Shown here: one piece after another, positions 6,101-8,914 of the stretch
Position numbering within the stretch: position 1 is the first letter of the stretch
How the letters are laid out: each line of letters opens with the position of its first letter
Source of the DNA: CAYYAU01 sp964469765 [NCBI: uncultured Clostridia bacterium]
GTDB taxonomy: Bacteria > UBA6262 > WVXT01 > CAYYAU01
Length of the DNA stretch: 8,914 nt
Assembly: GCA_964469765.1 (NCBI GenBank)
Contig: CAYYAU010000034.1
Location: forward strand, 1-8,914
Direction of reading: 5' to 3'
The notes under the pieces: generated by a model
What the model saw: only the letters and a program-made list of their open reading frames with translations
Told to the model about the DNA's origin: nothing
Databases searched by the model: none
Translations under genes and position numbers: made by a program

Positions 6101-8914
6101 ACAGATACAGGATTAAAATACAAAAGAATCAATCCAGAAAATAGCAAATCCGGTGACCTTATTGTTAACCTTAACACAGGAATTGATTCAGAGACAGGAA
6201 AGGTTAACCCACTAAAAGCAAACAGGATAATTTTTGGAGAGAATGCGTTAATTTCTAGAAAATCGGATAATCAACTTGGAAGAATTTTACTTAATTTAGC
6301 AAAGGATGATGCTGTAAAGTTTAAAGCCCAACTTGAAAGTTATGCTGTATTTCAGTTTTTAACATTGGGATTAAATCTTTATTCATTAGGAGCTGATAAA
6401 ATACTTGATTCTCATATTATTCCAGGGATGTTTGTGTTGTTTGACTTGATTATTTCAAGAAATAATCTACCTAGTAAACTCACTTCCCAGCAGATTGAAA
6501 GAATCAGGGAGTTGGTCGTTAAAGCCGCAAAAGAGGGTGATGAAGAAACATCTAATAAAGCGGCAGATGAACTCATTCAAACCTTAAAAGACAGCAGAGA
6601 GGTTTTACCTGAGTTTGGGTATTGGCTTAATATGTTTACAAACTTTGCAAGAGCAACAGGAGTTTCAGACAGAGGATTTTTGAAACAGATATTTAACAAT
6701 AAATATATAACCCCAGCAGGAGATGTTAATCTTGTAGCAGTTTTAGAGAAATTAAGTGTATTAGAGAAGAATGCTTCAACTCCTGTCTATATTATTCCTG
6801 AAAGGATAGAAACCCACAAAAAAACATTAGCTCATGGCACAGTAACAGAAGAAAAAGTCCGTAAACCTATGGAGTTACGAATTCATAATCCTGTGGGAGT
6901 AACTACAAATATTTTACCTCAACTTATAAAGGTTCTTTCATTTGGTCAAAGATGTAAGGATTATCCTACAATTCCAAAGATTGTTACAGATACTGTTGAG
7001 TTTCCATTTAGTTTAATAAAAGTTCTTTCTGGCGGTAAACTCTTTTCTGATGTTCCTTCAATTCCAGCACTTTTTACAGACATATACCATCAAGTTTATG
7101 TTTTTGGTTATCCTTTATTTGTTTTTAGAGAGATAGATAGAGCTAATAAGTATATTGATGGTTTGAATAATACCTATGCTTTCCTTGTGGATAAAAATGG
7201 AAATATTATTGAAAGATATAGAACTCAATATGAATTCAATAAATTAAGATTAAAACCAATCGGTCTTTCTTCGGGAACAGAGTTTCTTGGAAGAAGGTTT
7301 GTAAGGCCTGCATATGTTAAACTTGATAAAAAGGGTAATATTGAAGGTGTAATTATTTTTGGAAGAAAATCCTATGAAAGAGAAAATGAAAAGCTCAAAT
7401 TAGACCTTGAAAACTATTACAAACATATAGGGATTCAAGGAGAAAAAGGTGGAGTATATCAGAAGTTAAGTAGAAAGGAAACAAGGCTTTCATTGACCTC
7501 AAGATTTAAGAAGAATTCCGAAGATATAAAACCAGAAGATATCTTTTCATTTGTATTAGGAAGTATATATCCTTACACAGGTCTTATTCCAAGCCATATA
7601 AATAACCAAAAAGGTGTCTCTGAAGCAACAGGATATACATATGACCAGGCATTGACCTCAATACTTCTTAATCTTTCTTCAAAGACACGAGATTCTTCAA
7701 CAAGAATCCTTGAATATTTTACTAATCATCCTAAATTGTACAGAAAAGGGGCTGTTGTAGATGCTATTGAGACAACAGATGTTAAGGGTAGAGTAAAAGA
7801 AGAAACAGCCACATCTGGACCCCAAGCATGGTTAGGATTAGGATATTTGCAATCCTTTAGGGCTTCTAAGAACCAGAATTCCTTGAAACAGGCTATTCAA
7901 ATTGCAGATGAACTGATAAGAAGGCAGGATAGAGATGATGGTGGAATAATAAAGACAAAAGAGATTCAGAATAAACAGTATAAGGATTTACTTTTTAAGT
8001 ATAAGTTGAACAAATGGCTATTTGAAAGAACAAAGGATATAAGATATGAACAAAGAGCAAAAGAGACATTAATTCAGCTTTCTACTATTCAAGGTTCTCT
8101 TATGGTAAAGTCTGTTGAAGAAAACCTTGATGCCTATGCATTATTTGAGAATCTTTATGAAATAACAGGTAATACAAAGTATAAAAAAGCAAAAGAAAGA
8201 ATTCTTTCCTGGCTTTCTACACAGTTTAATAAAGAAGAGGGATTTTTCTATAGAGGGGCAAGGTTTAATGCTAATATGAAAAGTTGGGAAACAGATAAAG
8301 TCTTTGCAACTGATGCCAATGTCCTGGCAATAATAGTTTTAGGACCCGAGATATTAAATAATAAAAATTTCGCTGGAGAAAACACAGTTTTAAAGATTCT
8401 TGAAAATATTGATAAAAAAGCAGGAATTAGGCAGAATGGAAAAATTGTTGGTTATGATGCAACAGATGAAAAAGGACGAGGAGAAAGGGATGCTATGGTA
8501 TTTCCTGAATTTTCATCAATGGTTGCATTAGCAAAAAAGATTGCAGGACAAACTAAATCTGCAGAAAATATTCTAAGTCATCTTTCTAAATTAGCCTATA
8601 GGAATGATATGGGTGTTGGTCTACCCTACTGTTCTAAATCAGGAATAAAGCCTTTCTTTGATTCTCAATGGACAACGCCTGATGCACAAGTAAGCATTGC
8701 TCCTACTGTATGGTATGGTTTTGCTCAGTTAGGTTATAATCCAGTTAACTTAGAATCAAAGGTTCCTAAAAACCTCAATCCAGAAGATACATTAACAAGA
8801 ATAGAACAAACCTACCCTATTGACGATATAACAGAAAATATTAGAAGACTTCTGTTAGATGGGAAAGAGTTAGAAGCAATGGATTTTCTCTATAGACTTA
8901 TGGAAGACTTCTCT
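2..8914 (+). CDS. Giant multidomain protein with a SecA-type ATPase core, partial at both ends
   Basis: A single frame starting at base 2 is open for 2,971 codons to the last base, with no stop and no frameshift; both ends lie outside the window. The chain carries, in order, an alpha/beta fragment, a HEXXH zincin-like segment, a complete SecA-type motor (about 546-1205), a candidate transmembrane helix (1655-1672), a coiled coil and Lys/Pro spacer, beta-rich segments and a six-hairpin glycosidase-like module (about 2505-2920). A true SecA is about 800-900 residues, so this is not secA but a giant fusion containing its motor. Met14 (bases 41-43) is not a convincing start: AAGAAG abuts it with no spacing, and the helix containing it is already under way upstream. 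Base use is uniform along the frame, so nothing suggests a recent insertion. The gene as a whole is not one I recognise; the closest type known to me is the giant genes of Omnitrophota-like bacteria. Confidence 0.96.
27..42. repeat. 16-base perfect palindrome
   Basis: ATCTTCTT followed directly by AAGAAGAT, symmetric with no spacer. It lies inside the codons for NNLLKKM, so Leu-Leu-Lys-Lys codon choice (CTT CTT AAG AAG) alone can create it. No evidence of a regulatory role; listed because of its perfect symmetry. Confidence 0.3.
158..868 (+). other. Unrecognised region between the alpha/beta segment and the HEXXH segment (residues 53-289)
   Basis: No family is recognised. It begins polar and helical (residues 53-140). 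A strand-rich stretch follows at 149-183 (SIIYAKIIGL, then VLPVILFVDLDT, then KGFIYG), which looks like three consecutive beta strands around a Gly-rich turn and could be a small beta or alpha/beta fold. A basic helical part (about 205-290, many Lys and Arg) leads into the HEXXH segment. The stretch TGQLMGLSIAAGIW (about 109-122) is mildly hydrophobic but too short and interrupted to call a membrane helix. Confidence 0.4.
622..640. repeat. GC-rich hairpin inside the coding frame
   Basis: TTCCACC (622-628), a five-base loop TACGC (629-633), then GGTGGAA (634-640): a perfect seven-base stem in otherwise AT-rich coding DNA. It encodes FSTYAVE without disturbing the frame. A stem of this length is expected roughly once by chance in a window of this size, so biological meaning is uncertain; its high G+C makes it stand out. 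Confidence 0.4.
869..1201 (+). other. Domain: zincin-like metallopeptidase segment with HELLH (residues 290-400)
   Basis: The motif HELLH lies at residues 343-347 (bases 1028-1042) after a hydrophobic run (IALTLTIY), as in the active-site helix of zinc metallopeptidases: His343 and His347 would bind zinc and Glu344 would be the general base. Glu367 and Glu368, about 20 residues after the second His and inside a helix (FAEEVWVVQKEL), are possible third ligands, the spacing used by gluzincins. A strand just before the helix (WDGVIDVDENAF) would suit the edge strand of such folds. The segment is only about 110 residues, so it would be a minimal or degenerate domain. HEXXH also occurs by chance, so proteolytic activity is an inference. 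No peptidase family is named with confidence. Confidence 0.5.
1199..1636 (+). other. Helical, Lys-rich linker ahead of the SecA module (residues 400-545)
   Basis: Almost entirely predicted helix with heptad-like Leu/Ile spacing (for example SLLEQIQLLSNQFKQAILEL). It includes a short charged low-complexity stretch, GAKESKKSKEY (about 500-510), whose DNA repeats a nine-base unit imperfectly about three times. No family recognised. It separates the HEXXH segment from the motor and is probably a spacer or the start of the helices that precede SecA nucleotide-binding domain 1. Confidence 0.45.
1637..2791 (+). other. Domain: SecA-type nucleotide-binding domain 1 with inserted preprotein-binding domain (residues 546-930)
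   Basis: This is the first RecA-like half of a SecA DEAD motor, which binds ATP and, in SecA, drives secretory proteins through SecYEG. Visible in order: the Q-motif equivalent (Gln619 in YYSVQTTG, where SecA has DVQLIGG), Walker A TGEGKT at 636-641 (bases 1907-1924), motif Ia (TTATKYAQRD), the SecA signature YGKHSNFVFDYLRDN at 722-736 (usual form YGTNNEFGFDYLRDN), and DEVDSVLIDEARTP at 757-770 with the catalytic DEVD at bases 2270-2281. GRRLSDGLHQAIEAKE (882-897) and GMSGT (925-929) follow. Catalytic residues are intact, so ATP binding and hydrolysis are likely. Similarity over this many ordered motifs leaves little doubt about the family. Confidence 0.95.
2327..2641 (+). other. Subdomain: SecA preprotein cross-linking domain-like insertion (residues 776-880)
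   Basis: Sits exactly where SecA inserts its substrate-clamping domain, between DEARTP and the GRRLSDGLHQ block. It keeps recognisable family features: a strand pair like 'Y.VDE..RTV.LTE.G' (NYEVDREQHTVSLTEQGQ), a helix ending in the LLGI-like MLGI, the 'ALKSYVLFKKDKDYLIEEGKVVLID' block (SecA: ALRAHALF.RDVDYIV.DGEVVIVD) and ETGRKM. It appears somewhat shorter than the usual roughly 120-150 residues, and the first part (EEEELTEKDKDK) is highly charged. This suggests polypeptide-substrate contacts could be kept, although substrate choice cannot be read from sequence. Confidence 0.85.
2789..3406 (+). other. Domain: SecA-type nucleotide-binding domain 2 (residues 930-1135)
   Basis: Second RecA-like half of the motor. 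It holds VEEA after the motif IV region (residues 996-999), the block AVTIATN-AGR-TDIKL as AITIATNIAGRATDIKL (1065-1081), SRRIDNQLRGRAGRQG at 1101-1116 with the arginine-finger residues Arg1109 and Arg1114, and FYVSLEDF. Departures from ordinary SecA: the motif V glycine is Ala1076; the near-invariant GTERHES preceding SRRIDNQ is GIRYSQS; GDPGSS is GELGTS; and about 29 extra residues lie between SVEEAQALGDIL and VLNAR. The core catalytic residues stay, so a working but specialised ATPase is the simplest reading. Confidence 0.93.
3407..3616 (+). other. Domain: degenerate SecA helical scaffold start (residues 1136-1205)
   Basis: IQKRIDERNIGHL (about 1163-1175) matches the start of the SecA helical scaffold, whose usual form is like 'IE.AQKKVEGRNFDIRK', and the following helix ends in DKLRKELLREKK like 'REVIY..RR.IL'. 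The central LLEYDDVMNKQ block of real SecA is replaced by AKYYQQSDIQL. The later scaffold, two-helix finger and C-terminal Cys-rich zinc motif are not recognisable downstream. The two-helix finger pushes substrate into SecY in ordinary SecA, so its apparent loss or strong divergence argues against a standard SecYEG role. Confidence 0.7.
3617..4483 (+). other. Long alpha-helical region after the SecA motor (residues 1206-1494)
   Basis: Mostly predicted helix, rich in Lys, Glu and Ile with hydrophobic residues every three to four positions (for example KRLILYQVELHKAFVSLLNR and EEIINISDAIASTILINSIL). It occupies the place where SecA has its wing, finger and scaffold helices, so part may be a remote version of these, but I see no diagnostic residues. 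The stretch SDAIASTILINSILYLRYF (about 1379-1397) is fairly hydrophobic but interrupted by polar residues, so it is more likely a buried helix than a membrane span. Ends with GKGIINPSSPIES, a probable interdomain turn. Confidence 0.5.
4484..4801 (+). other. Small alpha/beta segment, unassigned (residues 1495-1600)
   Basis: Reads as strand (FSYAIFELEMG), strand (RVVVVKIAKD, 1521-1530), helix (NRIKHFRQFIEDAK), strand (ILGTVIVIDKD, 1554-1565), helix (LISKVEKIAKKIA), then a short strand (ERIILP). That order resembles a minimal Rossmann-like or flavodoxin-like fold, but there is no glycine-rich phosphate loop. No family recognised. The 'F-L-M-G-x-K-K-G-x-x-P-R-V-V-V' pattern (strand, basic turn, strand) is distinctive enough to search for among other giant proteins. 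Confidence 0.4.
4811..4963 (+). other. Basic amphipathic stretch preceding the transmembrane candidate (residues 1604-1654)
   Basis: About 50 residues rich in Lys, Phe and Ile (IQKISDFIKKTFLGIKKF, then FRKILKW, then FTTKR) with very few acidic residues. The pattern is that of a helix lying on the inner face of a membrane. Together with KR directly before the hydrophobic run it supports, by the positive-inside rule, a cytoplasmic location for everything amino-terminal to the membrane segment. This is inferred from composition only. Confidence 0.5.
4964..5017 (+). other. Candidate transmembrane helix (residues 1655-1672)
   Basis: GIAVTAGFGLLFGVPAVA is 18 residues without a charge, flanked by Lys-Arg on the amino side and Lys on the carboxy side. 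It is the best membrane-helix candidate among the 2,971 residues and splits the chain into a motor half and a glycosidase-like half. It is rather rich in Gly and contains one Pro, so it is a marginal call; a buried hydrophobic helix in a soluble domain is the alternative. Confidence 0.55.
5159..5341 (+). other. Coiled-coil-like region (residues 1720-1780)
   Basis: Two helices with heptad-like Leu/Ile placement (NLRELKTYLENLKER and ILEQALVETNKKIAVNQKQI) are separated by a short turn, APPSSN. This looks like a helical hairpin or coiled coil, typical of stalks that hold domains away from a membrane. It follows the transmembrane candidate after about 50 polar residues. Confidence 0.5.
5354..5686 (+). 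other. Lys/Pro/Glu-rich spacer (residues 1785-1895)
   Basis: Low-complexity linker in two parts, around one helical segment. The first is KAPPKSRRTSEKQKGPSRK with PEEKQP; the second is KPSVKEPTPIAPPPKPPKK (proline run at 1876-1886). Such Lys-Pro segments resemble the extended spacers of TonB-like and wall-spanning proteins and are likely flexible or disordered. Function as a spacer between the membrane-proximal coil and the outer domains is inferred. Confidence 0.65.
5714..6286 (+). other. Beta-rich segment with D-x-x-G-N/R turns (residues 1905-2095)
   Basis: Dense in predicted strands separated by Gly/Asn/Asp turns: IDKETGFRYMAAEV, TRDEYGNDKKAIRYYVF, QKTDALGRPVKDGNGWDTVV, LQYVEDGKIKEDPIGFF and IDSETGKVNPL. 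The 'DxxGN' and 'DALGRPV' turns recall YD/RHS-type beta repeats, although the spacing is irregular and no full repeat is evident. It may be a beta sandwich or a short beta wrap acting as a binding or structural module. Family not assigned. Confidence 0.45.
6287..7156 (+). other. Unrecognised central region (residues 2096-2385)
   Basis: Mixed helical region with no recognised family. It holds two moderately hydrophobic stretches, YAVFQFLTLGLNLYSLGA (about 2114-2131) and IIPGMFVLFDLII (about 2139-2151). They could be a hydrophobic hairpin in a fold or, less likely, membrane-associated helices. A helical part with Lys/Glu (SQQIERIRELVVKAAKEGDEE) follows, then GYWLNMFTNFARATG, and a Val/Ile/Pro-rich part around SVPSIP-like turns that leads to a second beta-rich segment. 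No catalytic motif was seen. Confidence 0.4.
7157..7396 (+). other. Second beta-rich segment before the glycosidase-like module (residues 2386-2465)
   Basis: Strand-turn-strand units with Asp-Lys-x-Gly-Asn turns: YAFLVDKNGNIIERYRTQYEF and YVKLDKKGNIEGVIIFGRKSYE. The two 'DK(N/K)GNI' turns are about 42 residues apart and could be two copies of a short beta unit. Together with TGLSSGTEF-like turns this looks like the beta sandwich that often precedes (alpha/alpha)6-barrel glycosidase-like domains. The assignment is inferred from position and composition. Confidence 0.4.
7514..8761 (+). other. Domain: six-hairpin (alpha/alpha)6-barrel glycosidase-like module (residues 2505-2920)
   Basis: Repeated helix pairs with the landmarks of six-hairpin glycosidase-like proteins, in order: PYTGLIPSHIN then GYTYDQALTSILL (2544-2556), GPQAWLGLGYL (2606-2616), RRQDRDDGGI, SVEENLDAYALFENLYEITG (from 2704), RGA near a WE turn, KVFATDANVLAIIVLGPE (2766-2783), DAMVFPEFSSMVALAKKIAG (from 2830), MGVGLPYCSKSG and SIAPTVWYGFAQLGYNP (2898-2914). 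Members of this superfamily cut or modify polysaccharides or act on peptidoglycan-like or glycan substrates outside the cytoplasm. Candidate active-site acids are Glu2706/Glu2707, Asp2710, Asp2771 and Glu2836, chosen only because they sit in conserved-looking hairpin ends. Substrate and precise family are not determined; the fold call rests on pattern recall and needs a profile search. Confidence 0.65.
8762..8914 (+). other. Helical tail leaving the window (residues 2921-2971)
   Basis: After the barrel-like module the chain runs on as polar sequence and then helices (TENIRRLLLDGKELEAMDFLYRLMEDFS) with no stop codon before the edge. The helix pair with acidic and Leu residues could begin another helical domain, such as a repeat. 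Nothing more can be said from this fragment. Confidence 0.5.

Noticed and set aside
6338-6454. Two further transmembrane helices at residues about 2114-2131 and 2139-2151
   Set aside because: Both are broken by polar residues or too short, and lack flanking charge patterns; buried helices in a soluble domain are more likely.

Overview
The window is one uninterrupted reading frame on the + strand. Counting codons from position 2, I read every line of the sequence and found no TAA, TAG or TGA through position 8914. That is 2,971 codons, open at both edges, so the window lies inside a single giant gene. There is no intergenic DNA, no start or stop of this gene, and no RNA gene, insertion sequence or CRISPR array. 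Residue r below maps to bases 3r-1 to 3r+1.

Layout from the amino side: (1) a truncated alpha/beta segment with a GGFHTEGI motif (residues 1-53); (2) an unrecognised stretch (53-290); (3) a zincin-like segment with HELLH at 343-347 and a candidate third ligand Glu at 367/368; (4) a Lys-rich helical linker; (5) a clear SecA-type preprotein translocase ATPase (about 546-1205) with Walker A TGEGKT, DEVD, GMSGT, a motif V that reads AGRATDI, and QLRGRAGRQG; (6) helical sequence, then a small alpha/beta segment (about 1495-1600); (7) a basic amphipathic stretch and one candidate transmembrane helix (1655-1672); (8) a coiled coil and a Lys/Pro-rich spacer; (9) a beta-rich segment with D-x-x-G-N/R turns; (10) an unrecognised central region; (11) a C-terminal module resembling six-hairpin (alpha/alpha)6-barrel glycosidase-like proteins (about 2505-2920); (12) a helical tail that leaves the window.

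Organism: AT-rich bacterial DNA, standard stop-codon usage, Arg mostly AGA/AGG, and a gene of at least 8.9 kb. Giant genes of this kind, with patchwork enzyme domains, are best known to me from Omnitrophota and related PVC or uncultivated small-cell bacteria. This assignment is an inference from memory of such proteins and was not tested.

How the parts might work together (inference): if the single transmembrane helix is real and follows the positive-inside rule, the protease-like and SecA-like modules face the cytoplasm. The spacer, beta-rich part and glycosidase-like module would then lie outside the membrane. A translocation motor built into the same chain as a putative exported enzyme is the most unusual point here. 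It is almost certainly not the cell's housekeeping SecA, because the conserved ERHES stretch, motif V glycine and LLEYDD helix are altered and no zinc-binding tail follows.
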